Of a DNA stretch of 64,000 bases, positions 13,301 to 27,800 are shown one piece after another. Numbering within the stretch: position 1 is the first letter of the stretch; the number at the start of each line of letters is the position of its first letter. The stretch comes from Serinus canaria (lineage: Eukaryota; Chordata; Aves; Passeriformes; Fringillidae), in assembly GCF_022539315.1 (NCBI RefSeq), contig NC_066338.1:2418001-2482000 (forward strand). Direction: 5' to 3'. Below the pieces are notes generated by a model. It searched no databases and was not told the origin of the DNA. It saw only the letters and a list, made by a program, of their open reading frames with translations. The position numbers and the translations under genes were made by a program.

Positions 13301-16300
13301 TCAAACTGAGCCAGGACAAGAACTAACCACTTTCCAGACGTTTAAACTTACTTTAACATAGGAAGGGAAAAGTTCTCGGACAACTTTTCTTTGCACTTTC
13401 TAAGCTATTTGAAGCACTCCGTGGGATTCTTAATTTTCTTTTCGCCTCGGAGCTGATAGGAATTCGACTAGCTTTATGAAACTGCGTCGAGAGATTCCTA
13501 CTGTGCTGGCACAGTTTTTTCTTGAGAGAAAGCCTGGAAAAGCTTTTTCGCTAAGATGTAGGCGGCAAGAGCCGCAGAAGACGGGTTACCGCAACTGGCC
13601 GAAGGTAGGTACCGGTTCCCGGCGTCTTTCGGCAGAAGCTGCGGTCCGGAGCATACAGCTACCGCACAATGCTTGTGCGCGAACAAGCCGCTTCTTCGCC
13701 TCCGGGCGACGGAGAGCTCGGCAGATGCTGAGACGCGTTAAACGAAGGCGCAAAGCACCGGGATTGAGTGCACAGCTCTCAAACTGAGCCAGGACAAGAA
13801 CTAACCACTTTCCAGACATTTAAACTTACTTTAACATAGGAAGGGAAAAAGTTCTCGGACAACTTTTCTTTGCACCTTTCTAAGCTATTTGAAGCACTCC
13901 GTGGGGATTCTTAATTTTCTTTTCGCCTCGGAGCTGATAGGAATTCGACTAGCTTTATGAAACACGTCGAGAGATTCCTACTGTGCTGGCACAGTTTTTT
14001 CTTGAGAGAAAGCCTGGAAAAGCTTTTTCGCTAAGATGTAGGCGGCAAGAGCCGCAGAAGACGGGTTACCGCAACTGGCCGAAGGTAGGTACCGGTTCCC
14101 GGCGTCTTTCGGCAGAAGCCGCGGTCCGGAGCGCACAGCTACCACCACTATGCTCTGTGCGCGAACAAGCCGCTTCTTCGCCTCCGGGCGACGGAGAGCT
14201 CGGCACATGCTGAGACGCGTTAAACGAAGGCGCAAAGCAGCGGGATTGAGTGCACAGCTCTCAAACTGAGCCAGGACAAGAACTAACCAGTTTCCAGACA
14301 TTTAAACTTACTTTAACATAGGAAGGGATAAAGTTCTCAGACAACTTTTCTTTGCATCTTACTAAACTATTTGAAGCACTCCGTGGGGATTCTTAAATTT
14401 TCTTTTCGCCTCGGAGCTGATAGGAATTCGACTAGCTTTATGAAACTGCGTCGAGAGATTCCTACTGTGCTGGCACAGTGTTTTCTTGAGAGAAAGCCTG
14501 GAAAAGCTTTTTCGCTAAGATGTAGGCGGCAAGAGCCGCAGAAGACGGGTTACCACAACTGGCTGAACGTAGGTACCGGTTCCCGGCGTCTTTCGGCAGA
14601 AGTTGCGGTCCGGAGCATAAAGCGACCGGCACAATGATTGTGCGCGAACAAGCCGCTTCTTCGCCTCCGGGCGACGGAGAGCTCGGCAGATGCTGAGACG
14701 CGTTAAACGAAGGCGCAAAGCACCGGGATTGAGTGCACAGCTCTCAAACTGAGCCAGGACAAGAACTAACCAGTTTCCAGACATTTAAACTTACTTTAAC
14801 ATAGGAAGGGAAAAAGTTCTCGGACAACTTTTCTTTGCACCTTTCTAAGCTATTTGAAGCACTCCGTGGGGATTCTTAAATTTTCTTTTCGCCTCGGAGC
14901 TGATAGGAATTCGACTAGCTTTATGAAACTGCGTCGAGAGATTCCTACTGTGCTGGCACAGTTTTTTCTTGAGAGAAAGCCTGGAAAAGCTTTTTCGCTA
15001 AGATGTAGGCGGCAAGAGCCGCAGAAGACGGGTTACCGCAACTTGCCGAAGGTAGGTGCCGGTTCCCGGCGTCTTTCGGCAGAAGCCGCAGTCCGGAGCG
15101 CTACAGCGACCGCCACTATGCTCTGTGCGCGAACAACCCGCTTCTTCGCCTCCGGGCGACGGAGAGCGCGGCATATACTGAGACGCGTTAAACGAAGGCG
15201 CAAAGAACCGGAATTGAGTGCACAGCTCTCAAACTTAGCCAGGACAAGAACTAACCAGTTTCCAGACATTTAAACTTACTTTAACATAGGAAGGGAAAAA
15301 GATCTCGGACAACTTTTCTTTGCATTTTCCTAAGCTATTTGAAGCACTGCGTGGTGAATCTTCCTTTTCTTTTCGCCTCGGAGCTGATAGGAATTCGACT
15401 AGCTTTATGAAAAAACGTCGAGGAATTCCTACTCTGCTGGCACAGTTTTTTCTTGAGAGAAAGCCTGGAAAAGCTTTTTCGCTAAGATGTAGGCGGCAAG
15501 AGCCTCAGAAGATGGGTTACCGCAACTCGCCGAAGGTAGGTACCGGTTCCCCGCTTCTTCCGTCAGAAGTTGCGGTCCGGAGCATAAAGCGACCAGCACA
15601 ATGATTGTGCGCGAACAAGCGGCTTCTTCGCCTCCAGGCGACGGAGAGCTCGGCAGATGCTGAGACGCATTAAACGAAGGCGCAAAGCACCGGGATTGAG
15701 TGCACAGCTCTCAAACTGAGCCAGGACAAGAACTAACCAGTTTCCAGACATTTAAACTTACTTTAACATAGGAAGGGAAAAGTTCGCAGACAACTTTTCT
15801 TTGCATTTTCCTAAGCTATTTGAAGCACGCCGTTGGGAATCTTCCTTTTTGTTTTCGCCTCGGAGCTGGTAGTAATTCGACTAGCTTTATGAAAATACGT
15901 CGAGGGATTCTTACTCTGCTGGCACAGTTTTTTCTTGAGAGAAAGCCTGGAAAAGCTTTTTTGCTAAGATGTAAGCGGCAAGAGCCGCAGAAGACGGGTT
16001 ACCGCAACTTGCCGAAGGAAGGTGCCGGATCCCGGCGTCTTTTGGCAGAAGCCGCGGTCTGGAGCGCACAGCTACCGCCACTATGCTCTGTGCGCGAACA
16101 AGCGGCTTCTTCGCCTCCGGGCGACGGAGAGCTCGGCAGATGCTGAGACGCGTGAAACGATGGCGCAAAGCGCCGGGATTGAGGGCACAGCTCTCAAACT
16201 GAGCCAGGACAAGAACTAACCACTTTCCAGACATTTAAACTTACTTTAACATAGGAAGGGAAAAAGTTCGCAGACAACTTTTCTTCGCACCTTTCTAAGC

Positions 16301-17592
16301 TATTTGAAGCACTCCGTTGGGATTCTTAAATTTTCTTTTCGCCTCGGAGCTGATAGGAATTCGACTAGCTTTATGAAACTGCGTCAAAAGATTCCCACTG
16401 TGCCGGCACAGTTTTTTCTTGAGAGAAAGCCAGGAAAAGCTTTTTCGCTAAGATGTAGGCACCAAGAGCCTCAGTAGACGGGTTACCGCAACTTGCCGAA
16501 GGTAGGTACCGGTTCCCGGCGTCTTTCGGCAGAAGTTGCGGTCTGGAGCATAAAGCGACCGGCACAATGATTGTGCGGGAACAAGCCGCTTCTTCGCCTC
16601 CGGGCAATGGAGAGCTCGGCAGATGCTGAGACGCGTGAAACGATGGCGCAAAGCGCCGGGATTGAGGGCACAGCTCTCAAACTGAGCCAGGACAAGAACT
16701 AACCACTTTCCAGACATTTAAACTTACTTTAACATAGGAAGGAAAAAAGTTCTCGGACAACTTTCTTTGCACTTTCTAAGCTATTTGAAGCACTCCGTGG
16801 GAATCTTCCTTTTCTTTTCGCGTCGGAGCTGATAGGAATTCGACTAGCTTTATGAAACTGCGTCAAAAGATTCCTACTGTGCCGGCACAGTTTTTTCTTG
16901 AGAGAAAGCCTGGAAAAGCTTTTTCGCTAAGATGTAGGCGGCAAGAGCCGCAGAAGACGGGTTACCGCAACTGGCCGAAGGTAGGTACCGGTTCCCGGCG
17001 TCTTTCGGCAGAAGCCGCGGTCCGGAGCGCACAGCGACCGCCACAATGCTCTGTGCGCGAACAAGCCGCTTCTTCGCCTCCGGGCGACGGAGAGCTCGGC
17101 AGATGCTGAGACGCGTTAAACGAAGGCGCAAAGCACCGGGATTGAGTGCACAGCTCTCAAACTGAGCCAGGACAAGAACTAACCACTTTCCAGACATTTA
17201 AACTTACTTTAACATAGGAAGGGAAAAAGTTCTCAGACAACTTTTCTTTGCACTTTCTAAGCTATTTGAAGCACTCCGTGGGGATTCTTAATTTTCTTTT
17301 CGCCTCGGAGCTGATAGGAATTCGACTAGCTTTATGAAACTGCGTCGAGAGATTCCTACTGTGCTGGCACAGTTTTTTCTTGAGAGAAAGCCTGGAAAAG
17401 CTTTTTCGCTAAGATGTAGGCGGCAAGAGCCGCAGAAGACGGGTTACCGCAACTGGCCGAAGGTAGGTACCGGTTTCTGGGGTCGTTCGGCAGAAGCCGC
17501 GGTCCGGAGCGCACAGCTAACGCCACTATGCTCTGTGCGCGAACAAGCCGCTTCTTCGCCTCCAGGCGACGGAGAGCTCGGCAGATGCTGAG
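10360..17592. repeat. 482-bp array, block 2 (copies 11-25)
   Basis: Anchors at 10584, 11067, 11548, 12030, 12513, 12995, 13476, 13957, 14440, 14923, 15407, 15889, 16373, 16852 and 17334. Several copies (11548-13957) are close to consensus and carry 1-bp indels just after the anchor (GAAAACTGCG at 12995, GAAAAACGTC at 12513, GAAACACGTC at 13957). Copies 11-14 alternate between the two 3' variant segments, suggesting a short dimeric pattern of about 965 bp. Confidence 0.88.
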
Positions 17593-20500
17593 ACGCGTTA
17601 AACGAAGGCGCAAAGCACCGGGATTGAGTGCACAGCTCTCAAACTGAGCCAGGACAAGAACTAACCACTTTCCAGACATTTAAACTTACTTTAACATAGG
17701 AAGGGAAAAAGTTCTCAGACAACTTTTCTTTGCATTTTGCTGAGCTATTTGAAGCACTGCGTGGGGATCTTCCTTTTTCTTTTCGCCTCGGAGCTGATAG
17801 GAATTCGACTAGCTTTATGAAAATACGTCGAGAAATTCCTACTGTGCTGGCAGAGTTTTTTCTTGAAAGAAAGCCTGGAAAAGCTTTTTCGCTAAGATGT
17901 AGGCGGCAAGAGCCTCAGAAGACGGGTTACCGCAACTGGCCGAAGGTAGGTGCCGGTTCCCGGCGTCTTTCCGCAGAAGCTGCGGTCCGGAGCGCACAGC
18001 TACCGGCACTATGCTCTGTGCTCGAAAAAGCTGCTTCTTCGCCTCCGGGCGACGGAGAGCTCGGCAGATGCTGAGACGCGTTAAACGAAGGTGCAAAGCA
18101 CCAGGATTGACTGCACAGCTCTCAAACTGAGCCAGGACAAGAACTAACCACTTTCCAGACATTTAGTTTACTTTAACATAGGAACGGAGAAAGTTCTCGG
18201 ACAACTTTTCTTTGCACCTTTCTAAGGTATTTGTAGCACTCCGTGGGGATTCTTAAATTTTCTTTTCTCCTCGGAGCTGATAGGAATTCGACTAGCTTTA
18301 TGAAAATACATCGAGAAATTCCTACTGTGCTGGCACAGTGTTTTCTTGAGAGAAAGCCTGGAAAAGCTTTTTCGCTAAGATGTAGGCGGCAAGAGACTCA
18401 GAAGACGGGTTACCGCAACTTGCCGAAGGTACGTGCCTGTTCCCGGCGTCTTTCCGCCGAAGCCACAATCCGTAGCGCTCAGCTACCGCCAATATGCTCT
18501 GTGCGCCAAAAAGCCGCTTCTTCGCCTCTGGGCGACGGAGAGCTCGGCAGAAGCTGCGACGCGTTAAACGAAGGCACAAACACCAGGATTGAGTGCACAG
18601 CTCTCAAACTGAGCCAGGACAAGAACTTACCACTTTCCAGACATTTAAACTTACTTTAACATAGGAAGGGAAAAAGTTCTCAGACAACTTTTCTTTGCAC
18701 CTTTCTAAGCTATTTGAAGCACTCCGTGGGGGTTCTTAAATTTTCTTTAGCCTTGGAGCTGATAGGAATTCAACTAGCTTTATGAAACTACGTCGAGAAA
18801 TTCCTACTGTGCTGGCACAGTTTTTTCTTGAGAGAAAGCCTGGAAAAGCTTTTTCGCTAAGATGTAGGCGGCAAGAGCCTCAGAAGACGGTTTAACGCAA
18901 CTTGCCGAAGGTAGGTGCCGGTTCCCGGCGTCTTTCCGCAGAAGCCAAAATCCGGAGCGCTCAGCTACCGCCACTATGCTCTGTGCGCGAAAAAGCCGCT
19001 TCTTCGCCTCCGGGCGACGGAGAGCTCGGCAGAAGCTGAGACGCGTTAAACGAAGGCGCAAACACCAGGATTGAGTGCACAGCTCTCAAACTGAGCCAGG
19101 ACAAGAACTAACCACTTTCCAGACATTTAAACTTACTTTAACATAGGAAGGGAAAAAGTTCTCAGACAACTTTTCTTTGCATTTTGCTAAGCTATTTGAA
19201 GCATGGCGTGGTGAATCCTCCTTTTTCTTTTCGCCTCGGAGCTGATAGGAATTCGACTAGCTTTATGAAAAAACGTCGAGGAATTCCTACTCTGCTGGCA
19301 CAGTTTTTTCTTGAGAGAAAGCCTGGAAAAGCTTTTTCGCTAAGATGTAGGCGGCAAGAGCCGCAGAAGACGGGTTACCGCAACTGGCCGAAGGTAGGTA
19401 CCGGTTCCCCGCTTCTTCCGTCAGAAGTTGCGGTCCGGAGCAACAGCTACCGCCACTATGCTCTGTGCGCGAAAAAGCCACTTCTTCGCCTCCGGGCGAC
19501 GGAGAGCTCGGCAGATGCTGAGACGCGTTAAACGAAGGCGCAAAGCACCAGGGTTGAGCGCACAGCTATCAAACTGAGCCAGGACAAGAACTAACCACTT
19601 TCCAGACATTTAAACTTACTTTAACATAGGAAGGGAAAAAGTTCTCAGACAACTTTTCTTTGCACCTTTCTAAGCTATTTGAAGCACTCCGTGGGGATTC
19701 TTAAATTTTCTTTTCGCCTCGGAGCTGATAGGAATTCGACTAGCTTTATGAAACTGCGTCGAGAGATTCCTACTCTGCTGGCACAGTGTTTTCTTGAGAG
19801 AAAGCCTGGAAAAGCTTTTTCGCTAAGATGTAGGCGGCAAGAGCCGCAGAAGATGGGTTACCGCATCTCGCCGAAGGTAGGTACCGGTTCCCGGCGTCTT
19901 TCGGCAGAAGTTGCGGTCCGGAGCATAAAGCGACCGGCACAATGATTTGCGCGAACAAGCGGCTTCTTCGCCTCCGGGCGACGGAGAGCTCGGCAGATGC
20001 TGAGACGCGTTAAACGAAGGCGCAAAGCACCGGGATTGAGTGCACAGCTCTCAAACTGAGCCAGGACAAGAACTAACCAGTTTCCAGACATTTAAACTTA
20101 CTTTAACATAGGAAGGGAAAAAGTTCTCGGACAACTTTTCTTTGCACCTTTCTAAGCTATTTGAAGCACTCCGTGGGGATTCTTAAATTTTCTTTTCTCC
20201 TCGGAGCTGATAGGAATTCGACTAGCTTTATGAAAATACGTCGAGAAATTCCTACTGTGCTGGCACAGTTTTTTCTTGAGAGAAAGCCTGGAAAAGCGTT
20301 TTCGCTAAGATGTAGGCGGCAAGAGCCTCAGAAGACGGTTTACCGCAACTTGCCGAAGGTAGGTGCCGGTTCCCAGCGTCTTTCCGCAGAAGCCACAATC
20401 CGGAGCGCTCAGCCAACGCCACTATGCTCTGTGCGCGAACAAGCCGCTTCTTCGCCTCCGGGCGACGGAGAGCTCGGTAGATGCTGAGAGGCGTTAAACG

Positions 20501-23500
20501 AAGGCGCAAAGCACCGGGTTGAGTGCACAGCTCTCAAACTGAGCCAGGACAAGAACTAACCAGTTTCCAGACATTTAAACGTACTTTAACATAGGAAGGG
20601 AAAAAGTTCTCAGACAACTTTTCTTTGCATTTTGCTAAGCTATTTGAAGCACTGCGTGGTGAATCTTCCTTTTTCTTTTCGCCTCGGAGCTGATAGGAAT
20701 TCGACTAGCTTTATGAAAAACGTCGAGGATTCCTACTGTGCTGGCACAGTTTTTTCTTGAGAGAAAGCCTGGAAAAGCTTTTTCGCTAAGATGTAGGCGG
20801 CAAGAGCCGCAGAAGACGGGTTACCGCACTGGCCGAAGGTAGGTACCGGTTCCCGGCGTCTTTCGGCAGAAGTCGCGGTCCGGAGCACAAGCGACCGGCA
20901 CAATGATTGTGCGCGAACAAGCCGCTTCTTCGCCTCCGGGCGACGGAGAGCTCGGCAGATGCTGAGACGCGTTAAACGAAGGCGCAAAGCACCGGGATTG
21001 AGTGCACAGCTCTCAAACTGAGCCAGGACAAGAACTAACCAGTTTCCAGACATTTAAACTTACTTTAACATAGGAAGGGAAAAAGTTCTCGGACAACTTT
21101 TCTTTGCACCTTTCTAAGCTATTTGAAGCACTCCGTGGGGATTCTTAATTTTCTTTTCGCCTCGGAGCTGATAGGAATTCGACTAGCTTTATGAAACTGC
21201 GTCGAGAGATTCCTACTGTGCTGGCACAGTTTTTTCTTGAGAGAAAGCCTGGAAAAGCTTTTTCGCTAAGATGTAGGCGGCAAGAGCCGCAGAAGACGGG
21301 TTACCGCAACTGGCCGAAGGTAGGTACCGGTTCCCGGCGTCTTTCGGCAGAAGTTGCCGTCCGGAGCATAAAGCGACCGCCAAAATGCTCTGTGCGCGAA
21401 CAAGCGGCTTCTTCGCCTCCGGGCGACGGAGAGCTCGGTAGATGCTGAGACGCGTTAAACGATGCGCAAAGCACCGGGATTGAGTGCACAGCTCTCAAAC
21501 TGAGCCAGGACAAGAACTAACCACTTTCCAGACATTTAAACTTACTTTAACATAGGAAGGGAGAAAGTTCTCGGACAACTTTTCTTTGCACCTTTCTAAG
21601 CTATTTGAAGCACTCCGTGGGGATTCTTAAATTTTCTTTTCTCCTCGGAGCTGATAGGAATTCAACTAGCTTTATGAAAATACGTCGAGAAATTCCTACT
21701 GTGCTGGCACAGTGTTTTCTTGAGAGAAAGCCTGGAAAAGCTTTTTCGCTAAGATGTAGGCGGCAAGAGCCTCAGAAGACGGGCTACCGCAACTGGCCGA
21801 AGGAAGGTGCCGGTTTCCGGCGTCTTTCGGCAGAAGCTGCGGTACGGAGCGCACAGCGACCGGCACAATGCTTGTGCGCGAACAAGCCGCTTCTTCGCCT
21901 CTGGGCGACGGAGAGCTCAGCAGAGACTGAGACGCGTTAAACGAAGGCGCAAACACCAGGATTGAGTGCACAGCTCTCAAACTGAGCCAGGACAAGAACT
22001 AACCACTTTCCAGACATTTAAACTTACTTTAACATAGGAAGGGAAAAAGTTCTCGGACAACTTTTCTTTGCACCTTTCTAAGCTATTTGAAGCACTCCGT
22101 GGGGATTCTTAAATTTTCTTTTCTCCTCGGAGCTGATAGGAATTCGACTAGCTTTATGAAAATACGTCGAGAAATTCCTACTGTGCTGGCACAGTTTTTT
22201 CTTGAGAGAAAGCCTGGAAAAGCTTTTTCGCTAAGATGTAGGCGGCAAGAGCCGCAGAAGACGGGTTACCACAACTGGCCGAAGGAAGGTGCCAGTTCCC
22301 GGCGTCTTTCGGCAGAAGCCACGGCCTGGAACGTAAAGCGACCGGCACAATGCTCTGTGCGCGAAAAAGCCGCTTCTTCGCCTCCGGGCGACGGAGACCT
22401 CGGCAGATGCTGAGACGCGTTAAACGAAGGCGCAAAGCACCGGGATTGAGTGCACATCTCTCAAACTGAGCCAGGACAAGAACTAACCAGTTTCCAGACA
22501 TTTAAACTTACTTTAACATAGGAAGGGAAAAAGTTCTCGGACAACTTTTCTTTGCATTTTGCTAAGCTGTTTGAAGCACGGCGTGGTGAATCTTCCTTTT
22601 TCTTTTCGCCTCGGAGCTGATAGGAATTCGACTAGCTTTATGAAAAAACGTCGAGGGATTCCTACTGTGCTGGCACAGTTTTTTCTTGAGAGAAATCCTG
22701 GAAAAGCTTTTTCACTAAGATGTAGGCGGCACGAGCCGCAGAAGACAGGTTACCGCAAGTGGCCGAAGGTAGGTACCGGTTCCCGGGGTCGTTCGGCAGA
22801 ATCCGCGGTCCGGAGCGCACAGCTAACGCCACTATGCTCTGTGCGCGAAAAAGCCGCTTCTTCGCCTTCGGGCGACGGAGACCTCGGCAGATGCTGAGAC
22901 GCGTTAAACGAAGGCGCAAAGCACCGGGATTGAGTGCACATCTCTCAAACTGAGCCAGGACAAGAACTAACCAGTTTCCAGACATTCAAACTTACTTTAA
23001 CATAGGAAGGGAAAAAGTTTGCAGACAACTTTTCTTTGCACCTTTCTAAGCTATTTGAAGCACTCCGTTGGGATTCTTAAATTTTCTTTTCGCCTCTGAG
23101 CTGATACGAATTCGACTAGCTTTATGAAACAGCGTCGAGAGATTCCTACTGTGCTGGCACAGTTTTTTCTTGAGAGAAAGCCTGGAAAAGCTTTTTCGCT
23201 AAGATGTAGGCGGCAAGAGCCTCAGAAGACGAGTTACCGCAACTTGCCGAAGGTAGGTGCCGGGTCCAGGCGTCTTTCCGCAGAAGCCACAATCCGGAGC
23301 GCTCAGCTACTGCCACTATGCTCTGCGCGCGAAAATGCCGCTTCTTCGCCTCCGGACGACGGAGAGCTCGGCAGATGCTGAGACGCGTTAAACGAAGGCG
23401 CAAAGCACCAGGATTGAGTGCACAGCTCTCAAACTGAGCCAGAACAAGAACTAACCACTTTCCAGACATTTAAACTTACTTTAACATAGGAAGGGAATAA

Positions 23501-24833
23501 GTTCTCGGACAACTTTTCTTTGAATTTTGCTAAGCTGTTTGAAGCACGGCGTGGTGAATCTTCCTTTTTCTTTTCGCCTCGGAGCTGATAGGAATTCGAC
23601 TAGCTTTATGAAACAGCGTCGAGAGATTCCTACTGTGCTGGCACAGTTTTTTCTTGAGAGAAAGCCAGGAAAAGCATTTTCGCTAAGATGTAGGCGGCAA
23701 GAGCCGCAGAAGACGGGTTACCGCCACTCGCCGAACGTAGGTACCGGTTCCCGGCGTCTTTCGGCAGAAGTCCGCGGTCCGGAGCGCACAGCTACCGCCA
23801 CTATGCTCTGTGCGCGAACAAGCCGCTTCTTCGCCTCCGGGCGACGGAGAGCTCGGCAGATGCTGAGACGCGTTAAACGAAGGCGCAAAGCACCGGGATT
23901 GAGTGCACATCTCTCAAACTGAGCCAGGAAATGAACTAACCAGTTTCCAGACATTCAAACTTACTTTAACATAGGAAGGGAAAAAGTTTGCAGACAACTT
24001 TTCTTTGCACCTTTCTAAGCTATTTGAAGCACTCCGTTGGGATTCTTAAATTTTCTTTTCGCCTCTGAGCTGATACGAATTCGACTAGCTTTATGAAACA
24101 GCGTCGAGAGATTCCTACTGTGCTGGCACAGTTTTTTCTTGAGAGAAAGCCTGGAAAAGCATTTTCGCTAAGATGTAGGCGGCAAGAGCCGCAGAAGACG
24201 GGTTACCGCCACTCGCCGAACGTAGGTACCGGTTCCCGGCGTCTTTCGGCAGAAGTTGCGGTCTGGAGCATAAAGCGACCGGCACAATGATTGTGCGCGA
24301 ACAAGCGGCTTCTTCGCCTCCGGGCGACGGAGAGCTCGGCAGATGCTGAGACGCATTAAACGAAGGCGCAAAGCACCGGGATTGAGTGCACAGCTCTCAA
24401 ACTGAGCCAGGACAAGAACTAACCAGTTTCCAGACATTTAAACTTACTTTAACATAGGAAGGGAAAAAGTTTGCAGACAACTTTTCTTTGCACCTTTCTA
24501 AGCTATTTGAAGCACTCCGTTGGGGTTCTTAAATTTTCTTTAGCCTTTGAGCTGATACGAATTCAACTAGCTTTATGAAACAGCGTCGAGAAATTCCTAC
24601 TGTGCTGGCACAGTTTTTTCTTGAGAGAAAGCCTGGAAAAGCTTTTTCGCTAAGATGTAGGCGGCAAGAGCCTCAGAAGACGGGTTACCGCAACTTGCCG
24701 AAGGTAGGTGCCGGTTCCCGGCGTCTTTCGGCAGAAGCTGCGGTCCGGAGCGCTACAGCGACCGCCACAATGCTTGTGCGCGAACAAGCCGCTTCTTCGC
24801 CTCCGGGCGACGGAGAGCTCGGCAGATGCTGAG
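17593..24833. repeat. 482-bp array, block 3 (copies 26-40)
   Basis: Anchors at 17817, 18300, 18782, 19265, 19748, 20230, 20713, 21191, 21674, 22156, 22640, 23124, 23608, 24093 and 24575. More diverged than block 2. Variants shared by neighbours include GAAACAGCGTCG (23124-24575), CCGAACGTAGG with GAAAAGCATTTTCGC (23608 and 24093), GACCTCGGC (22156 and 22640) and TTTGCAGACAAC (from 23020 on). Confidence 0.88.
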
Positions 24834-27800
24834 ACGCGTTAAACGAAGGCGCAAAGCACCGGGATTGAGTGCACAGCTCTCAAACTGAGCCAGGACAAGA
24901 ACTAACCAGTTTCCAGACATTTAAACTTACTTTAACATAGGAAGGGAAAAAGTTCTCGGACAACTTTTCTTTGCATTTTGCTAAGCTATTTGAAGCACTG
25001 CGTGGTGAATCTTCCTTTTTCTTTTCGCCTCGGAGCTGATAGGAATTCGACTAGCTTTATGAAACACGTCGAGAGATTCCTACTGTGCTGGCACAGTTTT
25101 TTCTTGAGAGAAAGCCTGGAAAAGCTTTTTCGCTAAGATGTAGGCGGCAAGAGCCGCAGAAGACGGGTTACCGCAACTGGCCGAAGGTAGGTGCCGGTTC
25201 CCGGCGTCTTTCGGCAGAAGCCGCGGTCCGGAGCGCACAGCTACCGCCACTATGCTCTGTGCGCGAACAAGCCGCTTCTTCGCCTCCGGGCGACGGAGAG
25301 CTCGGCAGATGCTGAGACGCGTTAAACGAAGGCGCAAAGCACCGGGATTGAGTGCACAGCTCTCAAACTGAGCCAGGACAAGAACTAACCACTTTCCAGA
25401 CATTTAAACTTACTTTAACATAGGAAGGGAAAAAGTTCTCAGACAACTTTTCTTTGCACTTTCTAAGCTATTTGAAGCACTCCGTGGGATTCTTAATTTT
25501 CTTTTCGCCTCGGAGCTGATAGGAATTCGACTAGCTTTATGAAACTGCGTCGAGAGATTCCTACTGTGCTGGCACAGTTTTTTCTTGAGAGAAAGCCTGG
25601 AAAAGCTTTTTCGCTAAGATGTAGGCGGCAAGAGCCGCAGAAGACGGGTTACCGCAACTGGCCGAAGGTAGGTACCGGTTCCCGGCGTCTTTCGGCAGAA
25701 GTTGCGGTCCGGAGCATAAAGCGACCGGCACAATGATTGTGCGCGAACAAGCCGCTTCTTCGCCTCCGGGCGACGGAGAGCTCGGCAGATGCTGAGACGC
25801 GTTAAACGAAGGCGCAAAGCACCGGGATTGAGTGCACAGCTCTCAAACTGAGCCAGGACAAGAACTAACCACTTTCCAGACATTTAAACTTACTTTAACA
25901 TAGGAAGGGAAAAAGTTCTCGGACAACTTTTCTTTGCACCTTTCTAAGCTATTTGAAGCACTCCGTGGGGATTCTTAAATTTTCTTTTCGCCTCGGAGCT
26001 GATAGGAATTCGACTAGCTTTATGAAACTGCGTCGAGAGATTCCTACTGTGCTGGCACAGTTTTTTCTTGAGAGAAAGCCTGGAAAAGCTTTTTCGCTAA
26101 GATGTAGGCGGCAAGAGCCGCAGAAGACGGGTTACCGCAACTGGCCGAAGGTAGGTACCGGTTCCCGGCGTCTTTCGGCAGAAGCTGCGGTCGGACGCAC
26201 AGCGACCGGCACAATGCTTGTGCGCGAACAAGCCGCTTCTTCGCCTCCGGGCGACGGAGAGCTCGGCAGATGCTGAGACGCGTTAAACGAAGGCGCAAAG
26301 CACCGGGATTGAGTGCACAGCTCTCAAACTGAGCCAGGACAAGAACTAACCACTTTCCAGACATTTAAACTTACTTTAATATAGGAAGGGAAAAAGTTCT
26401 CAGCCAACTTTTCTTTGCACATTTCTAAGCTATTTGAAGCACTCCGTGGGGATTCTTAAATTTTCTTTTCTCCTCGGAGCTGATAGGAATTCGACTAGCT
26501 TTATGAAACTACGTCGAGAGATTCCTACTGTGCTGGCACAGTTTTTTCTTGAGAGAAAGCCTGGAAAAGCTTTTTCGCTAAGATGTAGGCGGCAAGAGCC
26601 TCAGAAGACGGGTTACCGCAACTGGCTGAAGGTAGGTGCCAGTTTCCGGCATCTTTCCGCAGAAGCCACAATCCGTAGCGCACAGCTACCGCCACTATGC
26701 TCTGTGCGCGAAAAAGCCGCTTCTTCGCCTCCGGGCGCCGGAGAGCTCGGCAGATGCTGAGACGCGTTAAACGAAGGCGCAAAGCACCGGGATTGAGTGC
26801 ACAGCTCTCAAACTGAGCCAGGACAAGAACTAACCACTTTCCAGACATTTAAACTTACTTTAACATAGGAAGGGAAAAAGTTCTCGGACAACTTTTCTTT
26901 GCATTTTGCTAAGCTATTTGAAGCACTGCGTGGTGAATCTTCCTTTTCTTTTCGCCTCGGAGCTGATAGGAATTCGACTAGCTTTATGAAAAACGTCGAG
27001 GGATTCCTACTGTGCTGGCACAGTTTTTTCTTGAGAGAAAGCCTGGAAAAGCTTTTTCGCTAAGATGTAGGCAGCAAGAGCCGCAGAAGACCGGTTACCG
27101 CAACTGGCCGAAGGTAGGTACCGGTTTCTGGGGTCCTTCGGCAGAAGCCGCGGTCCGGAGCGCACAGCTACCGCCACTATGCTCTGTGCGCGAACAAGCC
27201 GCTTCTTCGCCTCCGGGCGACGGAGAGCTCGGCAGATGCTGAGACGCGTTAAACGAAGGCGCAAAGCACCGGGATTGAGTGCACAGCTCTCAAACTGAGC
27301 CAGGACAAGAACTAACCAGTTTCCAGACATTTAAACTTACTTTAACATAGGAAGGGAAAAAGTTCTCAGACAACTTTTCTTTGCACCTTTCTAAGCTATT
27401 TGAAGCACTCCGTGGGATTCTTAAATTTTCTTTTCGCCTCGGAGCTGATAGGAATTCGACTAGCTTTATGAAACAGCGTCGAGAGATTCCTACTGTGCTG
27501 GCACAGTTTTTTCTTGAGAGAAAGCCTGGAAAAGCTTTTTCGCTAAGATGTAGGCGGCAAGAGCCGCAGAAGACGGGTTACCGCAACTGCCGAAGGTAGG
27601 TGCCGGTTCCCGGCGTCTTTCGGCAGAAGCCGCGGTCCGGAGCGCTACAGCTACCGGCCACTATGCTCTGTGCGCGAACAAGCCGCTTCTTCGCCTCCGG
27701 GCGACGGAGAGCTCGGCAGATGCTGAGACGCGTTAAACGAAGGCGCAAAGCACCAGGATTGAGTGCACAGCTCTCAAACTGAGCCAGGACAAGAACTAAC